A DNA stretch of 64,000 nt from Paraburkholderia sp. ZP32-5 (GTDB lineage Bacteria; Pseudomonadota; Gammaproteobacteria; Burkholderiales; Burkholderiaceae), in contig NZ_JAJEJP010000001.1 of assembly GCF_021390495.1 (NCBI RefSeq), positions 4,092,001-4,156,000 on the forward strand, given 5' to 3'. This document shows positions 53,686 through 63,325 of the stretch, piece by piece. A program made the position numbers and the translations under genes. The notes under the pieces are model-generated. The model was not told the origin of the DNA. It did not search any database and worked only from the letters and a program-made list of their open reading frames with translations. How positions within the stretch are numbered: the first letter of the stretch is position 1; the number at the start of each line of letters is the position of its first letter.

Positions 53686-53729
53686 GAAGCGTTGCATTAG
53701 AATGCGTTTCCATTTGTTTCTAACGCTTC
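53686..53729. promoter_or_regulatory. Nested inverted repeats upstream of the acyltransferase gene
   Basis: GAAGCGTT (53686-53693) is the complement of AACGCTTC (53722-53729). Inside it is the near-palindrome GCATTAGAATGC (53694-53705). The pair lies 30-75 bp before the acyltransferase start and might be an operator or a terminator for the upstream gene. Confidence 0.3.
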
Positions 53730-53759
53730 CGGTTTGCATACACAGAAATAACTAGAAAA

Positions 53760-54830
53760 ATGACCAACGCGCCAGCAACACGGTTTCCCCACTTTGACAC
53801 CCTTCGCCTGACCCTCGCCATTCTGGTCATTCTGTCGCACAGTTTCGACCTGCTGCGATATCCCGAACCCTTGTTGCGACTCGGCGCGCAGTCATCTTTG
53901 GGCAGCTTCAGTGTCGCCGGATTTTTCCTGATTAGCGGATACCTCATTACCCGTAGCTGGATCGCCGACCCATCTATCGGCCGCTTTCTACGTCGCCGTG
54001 TGTTGCGGCTTTATCCGGCATTTATCGTCGCATCGCTCGTATCGGTTCTGATCGTCGGCCCACTCGGCGCCAACGCGGCGCAGTACTTCGCCCAGCTGGA
54101 CCTATTGAAGTCGCTGCGCGAGTTGCTCACGCTTCGCGATCCACAGACACCGCGCGTTTTCGCCGGCACGTTCGCCGAATTCGTGAACGGCTCGATGTGG
54201 ACAATCTCATTCGAGTTTCGCTGCTATCTACTGTTGATCGTGATTGCGCTGCTAGGCGTATTCAAGCGCCGCATGGCGTTACTTTGCCTGACCATCGCGA
54301 CCGGCTTCATCGCCTGCTATTCAGGCGCTCATGCGCTGCATAACGTAGCGCTCGGCCTGCCCGCGCTGCGCGTGTCCGATTCGATGATCTGGTTTGCAGC
54401 GTTGTTTCTCACCGGAAGTTGTGCCTATGTGTTCCGCGAGAAAATCCGCTATGGCGTCGTGCCCTGCCTGATCGCATTGGCGACGCTGGTAGCTTGCGCT
54501 TCCAATCCGCTACTGTTCCGCCCCGCCGTTCTGATCGCAGGCGCTTACGTGGTCTTCGGCGCATGTACGTCGTCGGCTTTGCATCGCTATGCGCCGACCC
54601 GCGTCGACCTTTCATACGGCGTCTATCTGTACGGTTTCCCGGTTCAAAAACTGTTGAGCTGGTACGTGCCGGGTATCACGCCCATCGTGCTGTTTGTCGC
54701 GACACTGGCGATCTGTTTGCCGCTGGCCGCATTGAGCTGGCGCTTTATCGAATCGCCGGCTTTACGGCTTAAGCCGCGCTCAACTCAACGAACGTCGCCG
54801 CTTGATAGTCTGGCGAGCCAAACCGGCTGA
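53760..54830 (+). CDS. Acyltransferase 3 (OafA/YrhL-type) membrane protein
   Basis: This is a 356-residue inner-membrane protein with about ten hydrophobic helices. It has the family start HFDTLRLTLAILVILSHSFD, with the conserved His at the end of helix 1, then VAGFFLISGYLITRSW, the RRRVLRLYPAF arginine-rich motif and the GSMWTISFEFRCY segment. These enzymes acetylate or acylate extracellular sugars such as O-antigen or exopolysaccharide. The ribosome-binding site is weak. It is somewhat lower in GC than the core genes and follows the integrase relic, suggesting acquisition. Confidence 0.87.
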   Translation: MTNAPATRFPHFDTLRLTLAILVILSHSFDLLRYPEPLLRLGAQSSLGSFSVAGFFLISGYLITRSWIADPSIGRFLRRRVLRLYPAFIVASLVSVLIVGPLGANAAQYFAQLDLLKSLRELLTLRDPQTPRVFAGTFAEFVNGSMWTISFEFRCYLLLIVIALLGVFKRRMALLCLTIATGFIACYSGAHALHNVALGLPALRVSDSMIWFAALFLTGSCAYVFREKIRYGVVPCLIALATLVACASNPLLFRPAVLIAGAYVVFGACTSSALHRYAPTRVDLSYGVYLYGFPVQKLLSWYVPGITPIVLFVATLAICLPLAALSWRFIESPALRLKPRSTQRTSPLDSLASQTG

Positions 54831-55328
54831 ACGTATACCGGTCCCCGTCCGCTTCGCTACGCCCTACAAAACTTCGCATCGCCCAAAGAAATAAAACAAC
54901 TGGGCGATGAGACTCTCTGCTCGGCCACCTCGTAAGGAGAACGTTCGCCGACCGCGCCATTGCGGTGCATCAGGCTGTTTTGTCGGCGAATGGAAAGCTC
55001 AATTTCATATGCGAGACACATGGCCGCACCGTTTTGAGGCATCGCAAATTAATTTAGGGTAACAAGGGTTTACACCTACCTAAATTTAACACTTCGCGCC
55101 GTTATCCCGGCAGACGCCAAATAAGGGTCATCCCCTAGTTGAGCACGAAAACGTTTGCGACCCTCCCTCACAAAAGGGCGGGGGCCGGCGGATGCGGTTA
55201 TCGAAAAAGCGCGCGGATGTCCGGCTGGTTTGTCCGGCACTCGTGCGTCGTATGACACGGGATGGGCTGTCCTGTCAGGACGGCCTTAATACAACGAAAC
55301 GCAGAACGCAAAACTGGGGAAACTCAAC
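54831..55328 (+). other. Regulatory/intergenic region before the giant secreted enzyme gene
   Basis: This region holds an imperfect terminator-like stem-loop after the acyltransferase gene (CATCGCCCA at 54877-54885 with its complement at 54901-54909, A-rich loop). It also has an 8-bp inverted repeat AATTTAGG/CCTAAATT (55051-55058 and 55079-55086) in AT-rich sequence about 250 bp before the next gene, a candidate operator. No gene is supported. Confidence 0.4.
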
Positions 55329-58300
55329 ATGCGCAAGAATGTTAGGCATCCAGCCTGGCAGGGTGCGGGCTTGCTGCTCCTTTTATGGGGGCTCTTCCTG
55401 CTTTCCGCGGTGCATGCGCGAGCGGCCGTGCAGTTGCCGCCGAGCAATCACATCCGGATCAACCTGGGAGCAACGCCCTGGAGATACATCAAGGACGTCG
55501 ACGCTCCGAATTCGCAGTGCCCGACGGCCGGCGACCCGACCATCGGGTGTCCGGCTTTCGACGATTCCAGCTGGCAATCGATCGGCGTGCCGCAAACACC
55601 GGCCGATAACGACACCTTCATCAACATGGAGTCAGGCGGTGGCCAGGGTCAACTGACCGGCAATACGAACTGGTATCGCAAGCACTTCACGCTCGATCAA
55701 TCGTTCGAACCCGACCAGCTCAATCGCAAGATCCTGGTTGAGTTCGAGGGCGCGCATACGGGCGTGCAGGTGTACATCAACGGCCACTTCATCCCCGGCA
55801 ACAGCCAGGTGACGGCCGACGCGCAGGCGACGCACGTGATCGGCTTCATTCCGTTCATCGTCGACATCACGCCCTACGTGAAATTCAAGGACGCGAACGG
55901 TCGGCCGTACGACAACGTTCTGGCGGTGAAGGTCTCGCGCGGCGACAAGTTCTTCGAATCGCCGAGCTTCTCCGGGGCGTTCCGCTTCGGGCAGGACGAT
56001 ACGGGCCTGTTCCGTCCGGTGTGGATGCACATCACGGACCGCGTGCATATTCCCGAGAACATCTACGCGGTGCTGAACACCTGGGGCACGTACGTGTCGA
56101 CGGTGTCGGCGAACGACTCGTCGGCGACGATCCGCGTGCAGACCAACGTCCTCAACGAATACTCGACGAGCCAGCCGGTCACGCTGACGACGCAGATCGT
56201 CGACGCGTCCGGCAAGGTCGTCGCGACCGCGCAGGATTCGAAGACGATTCCGGCCAACAGCAGCGGGCCGCTGAATCCGACACTGTTCGACCAGATCCTG
56301 ACGGTCAACAATCCGACGCTCTGGTATCCGAACAACAGCATCTATGGTCACCCGTACATGTACCGTGTGATTCACTCGGTCAGCATGAACGGCGTGGTGG
56401 TCGATACGAAGGAGAGCCCGCTCGGCATCCGCACCATCACGTGGGACAGCAACTTCCCGATCATCAACGGCCATCCGCACTACCTCTGGGGTGCGTCGGG
56501 CCGTTATGACTATCCGGCGCTCGGCTCGGCCGTGCCGCCGGACCTGCAATGGCAGGACCTGTCCCTGCTCGCGCAGGCAGGCGGCAGCTCGTATCGCCCC
56601 GGCCATTCGAGCCAGGGCCGCGAGTGGCTCGACGCCGCCGACGAGTACGGGATCATGATGATCCAGCCGAGCGGCGACGGCGAGAACGGTTTCAGCGCGG
56701 TCTGCGGCACCGCCGCGGCCGCCGCGGCTCAGGGCAACTGTGTGACGCAGGACAACGTCACGCTGAAGGAAGAGCTGCATCGCGACATGATCATTCACGA
56801 TCGCAACCATCCGTCGGTGCTCGCGTGGGAAGCGGACAACGGCTCGACGGACGAGAACGTCGCGAAGCAGCTCAAGCAGATCTCGCAGCAGTGGGACTTC
56901 GTCAACACGCGCGCGCAGGCCGACCGCACGCCGGACCCGGCCAACGGCGACATCCTCGGCTGTAGTGGCCAGGGCTGCGACGTCAACGTCAAAAAGACCT
57001 ACCCCAATTCGCCGGCCTACGGCTCGGAGTACTGGGGTGACGGTCTCGGACGCTGGAAGTACGACTTCGAGATCCAGTTCGCAGCCTCGTACATCCGCGA
57101 CTGGGTGCATAGCGTGGCCGGCAAGTCGTTCGGCATCGCGCACTGGTATCTCGCGGATACACCGGGTGAAATCAACACGCAGACGGACGGCACGCTGAAC
57201 AGCGAAGTGCGTTCGAACGGCGCGTCGATGATGGACTGGAACCGCCTGCCCCGCCTGCTTTACTACATCTACGAGGCGGTCTGGACGCCGTACCAGATCA
57301 AGCCGGTGGTCAAGCTCGCCAACACCTGGAACCGCTCGGGCAGCGTGCGCGTGAATGCGTTCAGTAACTGCCCGTCGGTGCAACTGCGCCTGAACGGCCA
57401 ACTGATCGGCGGCGCGCAGGCGCCGAACCCGATGAACGCCGACCCGAGCGCGGACATCACGCAGAACACGACGCTGCTGCCGGGCCAGGTGCACTGGGAC
57501 AACATCGCGTTCCAGCCGGGCACGCTCGTCGCCGAGTGTCTGAACGACAACCTGCAGGTTGCTGCCACCGACACGCTGACGACGGCCGGCCCGGCGGACC
57601 ACCTCGAACTGACGGTCGATCCGCAAATCATCAAGCCGGACGGCGAGCAGTTCCAGCTGACGGCAAACGGAACGGACGCGGCCACGCTGACGGCGAAGGT
57701 CGTCGACGTGAACGGCAACCTCGTGCCGGACGCGAGCCAGACACTGACGTTCAGCGTCAGCGGTCCCGGCACCTATCGCGGCGGCTCGGACCACTACGTC
57801 GTCGATAACCAGCCGCAGGGTTATCACGCGCCGGGCGATCCGAACCTGTCCGCGGAAGGCGGGATGGCGAAGATCGCGGTTCGCACGCAGTTCACGACCG
57901 GCACCGTGACGGTGACGGTCACGTCGCCGAACCTCGGCAGCAAATCGGCTTCGTTCAACGTGGTGCCGGCGCTCAACGCACAGGGCTTCAACGGCACCGG
58001 CACGGTCATCGGCCAGCAGGACCAGACCGCGCCGCAGATCGTCACGCAGCCCGCCGACCAGATCGTCACGCTCGGCCAGAGCGGTACGTTCTCGGTGCTG
58101 ACGGCCGGCGCATCGCCGATCGGCTATCAGTGGTTCAAGAACGGTCAGCCGATCGCGGGCGCAAACGGCTACATCTACACGACGCCGGCGTTGCAGCAGG
58201 GCGACAACGGCGCGACCTTCAGCGTCGAAGTCAGCAACGCGATCGGCAACGTGGCCTCGCGCAATGCGGTGGTCACGCTGGTGCAGCCGGCCGCGCCGCA

Positions 58301-61300
58301 GATCGTTACGCAGCCGCTCGCGAAAAACATCACCGCGGGCCAGAGCGCCGAGTTCACGGTGACTGCATCGGGTTCGCCGGTGTTGAGCTACCAGTGGCTG
58401 AAGAACAACGCGCCGATCGACGGCGCCACGTCGCCGGTCTACGACACGCCGGTCATGGCGGTGAGCGACAACGGCACGCTGTACAGCGTCGTCGTCACGA
58501 ACAGCGCGGGCACCATCACGTCGCAGGCGGTCCCGCTGAGCGTCGCGGTCGCGACACCGCCGGTCATCGTCTCCGATCTCACCGATCAGAGCGTGCCGTT
58601 CGGTCAGAGCGTGACGTTCAGCATCAGCGTGACGGGCTCGAATCCGCTCACCTATCAGTGGACCCACAACGGTCTGCCGGTCGGCGACAACTCGGCCAGC
58701 TTCCTGATCTCGGAGGCACAGTCGAGCGATGCGGGCAGCTACGCGGTGACCGTCACGAACAGCGCGGGCTCGATCACGAGTCGGACCGCGACGCTCAACG
58801 TCAGCGGCACCGACGCGTCCAACCTCGCCCTCGGCGGCATTGCGAAGTCGAGCAGTGACCAGAACGGCGGCCTCGTCGCAGCCTATGCGATCGACGGTTC
58901 GATCGGCACGCGCTGGTCGTCGGCGCCGTCGATCGATCCGTCGTGGCTCGAAGTCGATCTGGGCTCGGTCAAGACTTTCGACAAGGTCGTGCTGGACTGG
59001 GAAAACGCGTACGCGACGCAGTACGACATTCAGGTGTCGAACGACGAGAAGACCTGGACCACGGTGTTCCCGAACGGCCAGCCCGATGGAGCCGGCAATA
59101 CGACGGCCCCGGTCGATGGCGTGGGCGGCACCGAGACGCGCTTCTTCGCGAGCACGTCGGCGCGCTACATCCGCATGCTGGGTCTGAAGCGCGCGACGCA
59201 GTACGGCTACTCGCTGTTCGAGTTCCAGGTGCTCGACGCACCGCAGTGCGGCCCCGAAACCGAGCGCTACACACCGATCGCCGCGAAGCCGGGCATCTGG
59301 CAATCGACGATTCCGGGGCTGCCGAACGGTCCGTTCATCCCGACCGTCAAGGACAACGTCAGCGGCCTGACCTGGCAGCAGACGTACACGACGTTCGCGG
59401 CCGACGGCGCGCAGTTCACGCAGCAGATCGCCGACCAGTATTGCAAGTCGATCGGCATGCGGGTCCCGACGCTGAACGAGGCGTTGACGATCGCGCGGGC
59501 GAATTATTCGTCGTGCGCGTTCCCGTCGCCGTGGCGCACCTGGACCACGACGCCGGTGCCGAACCTCGACAACAACGCGTGGCTCGTCGACTCGTCGGGC
59601 AAGTCGTGGCCTGGCATCATCAACAACACGCCGGCCTGGGTGATGTGCGTGTCCGGCCCGACGGTTCCGGCACCCGTGATCAGCGCGCAGCCGGCGGCTT
59701 CGACGGCAAGCGAAGGTCAAAGCGTGACGCTCGCGGTCGGTGTGACCGGTACGGGTCCGCTCGACTTCGAGTGGAAGCGTAACGGCCAACTGGTCGCGAT
59801 CACGACGATTCCGTCGTACACGACGCCGGCTCTGACGGTCGCGGGCGATAACGGTGCGATCTACACCGTCGATATCAGCAACGCGGGCGGCACGGTCACG
59901 AGTGCACCGGCGGCGCTGACGGTGGTCGCGGCGGGTACGGGTGGCAACAGCGGTGGCAACGGCGGCGGCAACGGCAACACCGGCGGTACGGGTAACAACG
60001 GTGGCGGTACGCCGCCACCGCCTCCTCCGCCGCAGACCCCGAGCGCGAACCTGGCGCTCGGCAAGCCGACCACGTCGAGCGGTAACGAAAGCGACGGCTT
60101 CGGTCCGGCCAATGCGACGGACGGCAGCACGAATTCGCGCTGGTCGTCGGCATTCTCCGATCCGCAGTGGCTCGAAGTCGATCTCGGTTCGGCTCAGACC
60201 GTCGATCGGGTGGTGCTGCGCTGGCAGGATTCGTTCGGCGTGGATTACAAGATCCAGACCTCGACCGACAACCAGTTGTGGACCGACGCGGTCACCAAGA
60301 CGGGTGACACCGGGGGCACCGAGGACTTGCATTTCGGCGCACCGGTCCAGGCACGCTACGTCCGCATGTATGGGACCAAACGGGCCACGCAGTACGGTTA
60401 TTCGCTGTTCGAGTTCGAGGTGTACAACACCGCGAACACGCCGCAGTTCCCGATCACGGCGACCTCGACGGGCGGCGGCGCGCTGACGCCGGCTGGCAAC
60501 GCGTCGGTGTATCAGGGTGGCGTACAGGCGTACCAGTTCGTGCCGGCCGCGGGTAACGCGGTGACGGGTGTGCAGGTGGACGGCCAGGACGTCGGCATCG
60601 TCAATCAGTACACGTTCGATGACGTGCTCGCCGCGCACACGCTGAACGTCACGTTCGGCTCGGCCGCGGGTGCGGTGAACCTCGCGCTGGGCTCGAAGGC
60701 CACCGCGAGCGGGGTCGAGAACGACGGCTATCCGGCGTCGAACGCGATCGACGGCAACACCACCACGCGCTGGTCGTCGGACTTCGACGACAACGCGTGG
60801 ATCACGCTCGACCTCGGCAAGGAAACAGCCTTCAACCGCGTCGTGCTCAACTGGGAGAACGCCTACGGCAAGCAGTACCTGATCCAGACCTCGCACGATA
60901 ACGTCGACTGGTCGAACACCGCCTATACCCAGAGCAACGGCGTGGGCGGTGTCGAGGATCTGCCGCTGCCCAATACGACCGCACGCTATATCCGTATGCA
61001 AGGGGTGCAGCGGGCAACGGGCTACGGCTATTCGCTGTTCGAGTTCGGGGTCTACAACGACCCGGCGAGAGCGGCGACGGGTGGCGGAACGACGACAGGT
61101 GGCGGAACGACGACAGGCGGCGGAACGACAACCGGTGGCGGAACGACAACCGGCGGCGGAACGACAACCGGCGGTGGAACGACAACCGGCGGCGGAACAA
61201 CGACAGGCGGCGGAACGACAACGGGCGGCGGAACGACAACCGGCGGCGGCAGCACGCAGCCGCAGCAGCCGGCCAGCCCGTTCGTGCTGCAACCGGCGAC

Positions 61301-62672
61301 GCAGACCGTACCGGTGGGCCAGAACGGCCACTTCGCGGTGGTGATGTCGGGTACGGGGCCGTACACGTATCAGTGGCAACTCGGCGGCCAGCCGATCGCC
61401 GGTGCGACGAACCGGACCTACGACACGGCGGCCACCGTCGCCGCCGACAGCGGCAAGGTGTACAGCGTGGCGGTGACCGGCCCGGACGGAACAGTGGTCA
61501 CGTCGGCCAACGCGACGCTGACGGTCAACACGACGGTACCGACGTACACCGTCAAGCCGGGCCTGATCGGCGTCGATCTGGTGAACAACACGCAGGGCGC
61601 GTATACCGACGACCAGGTCTACGTCGCGGTCATCGCGCGTGACCCGGCGACGGGCAACTTCGCGTGGCTCAAGCCGGACGGCACGATCACGGCGGCGCAG
61701 GTCGCCGACAACGACGCGCCGAACCACCTGAGCACGGGCGGGCAGAACTACAGCAACTACTTCTTCTCGCTCGCGCAGAGCAAGACGCTGCAGTTGCCGC
61801 CGCTGTTCTCGGGCCGGATCTTCGTGTCGCTGGGCAGTCCGCTGTTCATCAAGATCAATACGGACGCGAACGGCAACGTCGGCTTTGCGGGCCCGGATCC
61901 GAACAACACGTCGGACCCGAACATGGCCATCACCTTCGACTGGTACGAGTTTGCCTACGGCAGCAACGGTCTGTGGATCAACACCACGCAGGTCGACGAG
62001 TTCGGCTTCCCGCTCACGGAAGACGTCTACTCGGCGAACGGCACGGTGCATCAGCAGAGCGGCATCACGCAGCGTCGCGCCGATCTGTTCCAGGCGTACA
62101 CGCGTGAAGTATCGGCGCAGTTCCAGCCGGTGCCGTCCTCGAGCTTCCGGATCATGGCGCCGGCTCACGGCTCGTTCGCGGCGGGGCAACCCAACGGGAA
62201 CTACTTCGATGGCTATGTGAACGACATGTGGACGTACTACGGATCGAACGATCTGCCGGTTGTGGTGGGCGCGCGTTCGTTCGTCGGCCGCTCGCAGGGT
62301 ACGCAGATTCTGTTCACCGAAATCGATCAGCACAACGGCGCGTACGTCGGCAACACCTATGCCGTCGACAAGCCGAGCACGCAGGACGTGCTGCTCTGCA
62401 ACGGCGTGTTCCTCGAAGGTGACGGTACGCAGCAGCAGATCGAGGCGCAGATTTGCGCGTCGATCAACCGCCACGTGATGGGCGACGTGACCAGGTGGAA
62501 TGTCCCGTCTGCCTATTACGCGACCGAGCCGTACAACGAGTACGCCCGCTTCTGGCACGACCACGGCATCAGCGGCTTCGACTACGGTTTCGCGTTCGAC
62601 GACGTCAACAACCAGAGCTCGACGGTGAATGTGCCGAATCCGGAGCACATCGTGCTCGGCATCGGTTTCTGA
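55329..62672 (+). CDS. Giant secreted multidomain glycosidase: GH2-like head, Ig and discoidin modules, GH64 beta-1,3-glucanase tail
   Basis: This is a 2447-residue protein. Approximate order: signal peptide 1-33 (ending HARA); GH2 sugar-binding and sandwich domains 37-360; GH2-like TIM barrel 368-680 (HDRNHPSVLAWEADNG; YGSEYWGDG); beta domain 755-885; three Ig-like domains 897-1160 (PQIVTQPADQIVTLGQSGTF type); F5/8-type-C domain 1161-1304; DUF1566-like Cys-containing domain 1306-1444; Ig 1447-1534; Gly/Asn/Pro linker; F5/8-C 1571-1703; spacer; F5/8-C 1783-1912; GGGTTT repeat linker; Ig 1983-2065; GH64 2075-2447. In the GH64 part the catalytic pair is visible as Glu2207 (DWYEF) and Asp2223 (TQVDEFGF), 16 residues apart as in laminaripentaose-producing glucanase. 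The GH2 acid/base Glu appears replaced by Gly. It is probably exported by Sec and then type II secretion, whose genes follow, to bind and degrade beta-1,3-glucan such as fungal wall. Confidence 0.85.
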   Translation: MRKNVRHPAWQGAGLLLLLWGLFLLSAVHARAAVQLPPSNHIRINLGATPWRYIKDVDAPNSQCPTAGDPTIGCPAFDDSSWQSIGVPQTPADNDTFINMESGGGQGQLTGNTNWYRKHFTLDQSFEPDQLNRKILVEFEGAHTGVQVYINGHFIPGNSQVTADAQATHVIGFIPFIVDITPYVKFKDANGRPYDNVLAVKVSRGDKFFESPSFSGAFRFGQDDTGLFRPVWMHITDRVHIPENIYAVLNTWGTYVSTVSANDSSATIRVQTNVLNEYSTSQPVTLTTQIVDASGKVVATAQDSKTIPANSSGPLNPTLFDQILTVNNPTLWYPNNSIYGHPYMYRVIHSVSMNGVVVDTKESPLGIRTITWDSNFPIINGHPHYLWGASGRYDYPALGSAVPPDLQWQDLSLLAQAGGSSYRPGHSSQGREWLDAADEYGIMMIQPSGDGENGFSAVCGTAAAAAAQGNCVTQDNVTLKEELHRDMIIHDRNHPSVLAWEADNGSTDENVAKQLKQISQQWDFVNTRAQADRTPDPANGDILGCSGQGCDVNVKKTYPNSPAYGSEYWGDGLGRWKYDFEIQFAASYIRDWVHSVAGKSFGIAHWYLADTPGEINTQTDGTLNSEVRSNGASMMDWNRLPRLLYYIYEAVWTPYQIKPVVKLANTWNRSGSVRVNAFSNCPSVQLRLNGQLIGGAQAPNPMNADPSADITQNTTLLPGQVHWDNIAFQPGTLVAECLNDNLQVAATDTLTTAGPADHLELTVDPQIIKPDGEQFQLTANGTDAATLTAKVVDVNGNLVPDASQTLTFSVSGPGTYRGGSDHYVVDNQPQGYHAPGDPNLSAEGGMAKIAVRTQFTTGTVTVTVTSPNLGSKSASFNVVPALNAQGFNGTGTVIGQQDQTAPQIVTQPADQIVTLGQSGTFSVLTAGASPIGYQWFKNGQPIAGANGYIYTTPALQQGDNGATFSVEVSNAIGNVASRNAVVTLVQPAAPQIVTQPLAKNITAGQSAEFTVTASGSPVLSYQWLKNNAPIDGATSPVYDTPVMAVSDNGTLYSVVVTNSAGTITSQAVPLSVAVATPPVIVSDLTDQSVPFGQSVTFSISVTGSNPLTYQWTHNGLPVGDNSASFLISEAQSSDAGSYAVTVTNSAGSITSRTATLNVSGTDASNLALGGIAKSSSDQNGGLVAAYAIDGSIGTRWSSAPSIDPSWLEVDLGSVKTFDKVVLDWENAYATQYDIQVSNDEKTWTTVFPNGQPDGAGNTTAPVDGVGGTETRFFASTSARYIRMLGLKRATQYGYSLFEFQVLDAPQCGPETERYTPIAAKPGIWQSTIPGLPNGPFIPTVKDNVSGLTWQQTYTTFAADGAQFTQQIADQYCKSIGMRVPTLNEALTIARANYSSCAFPSPWRTWTTTPVPNLDNNAWLVDSSGKSWPGIINNTPAWVMCVSGPTVPAPVISAQPAASTASEGQSVTLAVGVTGTGPLDFEWKRNGQLVAITTIPSYTTPALTVAGDNGAIYTVDISNAGGTVTSAPAALTVVAAGTGGNSGGNGGGNGNTGGTGNNGGGTPPPPPPPQTPSANLALGKPTTSSGNESDGFGPANATDGSTNSRWSSAFSDPQWLEVDLGSAQTVDRVVLRWQDSFGVDYKIQTSTDNQLWTDAVTKTGDTGGTEDLHFGAPVQARYVRMYGTKRATQYGYSLFEFEVYNTANTPQFPITATSTGGGALTPAGNASVYQGGVQAYQFVPAAGNAVTGVQVDGQDVGIVNQYTFDDVLAAHTLNVTFGSAAGAVNLALGSKATASGVENDGYPASNAIDGNTTTRWSSDFDDNAWITLDLGKETAFNRVVLNWENAYGKQYLIQTSHDNVDWSNTAYTQSNGVGGVEDLPLPNTTARYIRMQGVQRATGYGYSLFEFGVYNDPARAATGGGTTTGGGTTTGGGTTTGGGTTTGGGTTTGGGTTTGGGTTTGGGTTTGGGTTTGGGSTQPQQPASPFVLQPATQTVPVGQNGHFAVVMSGTGPYTYQWQLGGQPIAGATNRTYDTAATVAADSGKVYSVAVTGPDGTVVTSANATLTVNTTVPTYTVKPGLIGVDLVNNTQGAYTDDQVYVAVIARDPATGNFAWLKPDGTITAAQVADNDAPNHLSTGGQNYSNYFFSLAQSKTLQLPPLFSGRIFVSLGSPLFIKINTDANGNVGFAGPDPNNTSDPNMAITFDWYEFAYGSNGLWINTTQVDEFGFPLTEDVYSANGTVHQQSGITQRRADLFQAYTREVSAQFQPVPSSSFRIMAPAHGSFAAGQPNGNYFDGYVNDMWTYYGSNDLPVVVGARSFVGRSQGTQILFTEIDQHNGAYVGNTYAVDKPSTQDVLLCNGVFLEGDGTQQQIEAQICASINRHVMGDVTRWNVPSAYYATEPYNEYARFWHDHGISGFDYGFAFDDVNNQSSTVNVPNPEHIVLGIGF
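61080..61241 (+). repeat. Nine 18-bp tandem repeats encoding Gly-Gly-Gly-Thr-Thr-Thr
   Basis: Nine consecutive copies of GGCGGCGGAACGACAACC and close variants encode a GGGTTT linker between the third discoidin domain and the last Ig domain of the giant glycosidase. A degenerate tenth unit (GGGSTQ) ends it. Copy number is likely to vary between strains. Confidence 0.92.
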
Positions 62673-62715
62673 TGCCACGGCACTGATGCCGTAACCGGCA
62701 TTGGCAATGCAACAA

Positions 62716-62748
62716 GGGCGCCCGCGGCTGGGCGCCCCCTAATTTTTT
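62716..62748 (+). terminator. Rho-independent terminator after the giant glycosidase gene
   Basis: GGGCGCCC (62716-62723) pairs with GGGCGCCC (62730-62737), a self-complementary stem, and is followed by CCTAATTTTTT. It separates the substrate gene from gspG, whose ATG is only 15 bp further on, so gspG needs read-through or a promoter overlapping this element. Confidence 0.82.
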
Positions 62749-62762
62749 GAGAAGGATGATCG

Positions 62763-63224
62763 ATGAGTAACGGGACGGCTGTCCGCATCATGGACAAGCG
62801 CGAGCGGCGGTCGGCGCCGCGCCGGGCGAAGGGTTTCACCCTGCTCGAACTGCTGGTGGTGCTGGTGATCATCGGCATGCTCGCGGCAATCGTCGGGCCG
62901 CGCTATTTCGCCCAGCTGGGCAAGTCGCAGGTGACGGTCGCGCGCGCGCAGATCGACGTCCTGAGCAAGTCGGTCGACAACTTCCGGATCGACGTCGGCC
63001 GTTTTCCGACGGCCGAGGAAGGGCTTCAGGCACTGGTGGTGCGTCCGCCCAGCGCGGACAAATGGAATGGTCCGTATCTGAAGAAGGAAGTGCCGCTCGA
63101 TCCGTGGGGGCATCCGTACGTCTACCAGGTGCCGGGCACCAAGGGTGACTACGCGATCATCTCGTACGGCCGCGACGGGCAGCCGGGCGGTTCCGGCGAG
63201 GATGCCGATCTCAGCAGCGAATAA
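62763..63224 (+). CDS. gspG: Type II secretion system major pseudopilin GspG
   Basis: This is a 153-residue pseudopilin that forms the T2SS endopilus. The prepilin-peptidase site is K-G^FTLLELLVVLVIIGMLAAI, with cleavage after Gly24 and Glu at +5. The C-terminal GspG core (RIDVGRFPTAEEGLQALVV, WNGPYLKKEVPLDPWGHPYVY, YGRDGQPGGSGEDADLSS) is complete, including the Ca2+-site Asp residues. The leader is long; an internal ATG (Met10) would give a more usual length. AGAAGGA precedes the ATG. gspF follows. Confidence 0.95.
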   Translation: MSNGTAVRIMDKRERRSAPRRAKGFTLLELLVVLVIIGMLAAIVGPRYFAQLGKSQVTVARAQIDVLSKSVDNFRIDVGRFPTAEEGLQALVVRPPSADKWNGPYLKKEVPLDPWGHPYVYQVPGTKGDYAIISYGRDGQPGGSGEDADLSSE

Positions 63225-63234
63225 GCATGTCAGC

Positions 63235-63291
63235 GGTCCGCCGACGGCGGACCCTGCATGGCGGTGCGCCTCGCGAGACGCAGCGCCATGC
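63235..63291 (+). other. Two consecutive stem-loops between gspG and gspF
   Basis: GGTCCGCC/GGCGGACC (63235-63253) is followed by GCATGGCG/CGCCATGC (63256-63291). Neither has a T tract. They may set the expression ratio of the abundant pseudopilin to the inner-membrane protein. Confidence 0.45.
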
Positions 63292-63325
63292 GGCAGACGG
63301 TTTTGACCAAAGGTAACGCAGCACC

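Noticed and set aside
55632..62678. 2348-codon open frame antisense to the giant glycosidase
   Set aside because: The composition is Arg/Val/Asp-rich without domains, whereas the plus strand has signal peptide, catalytic residues and recognisable modules.
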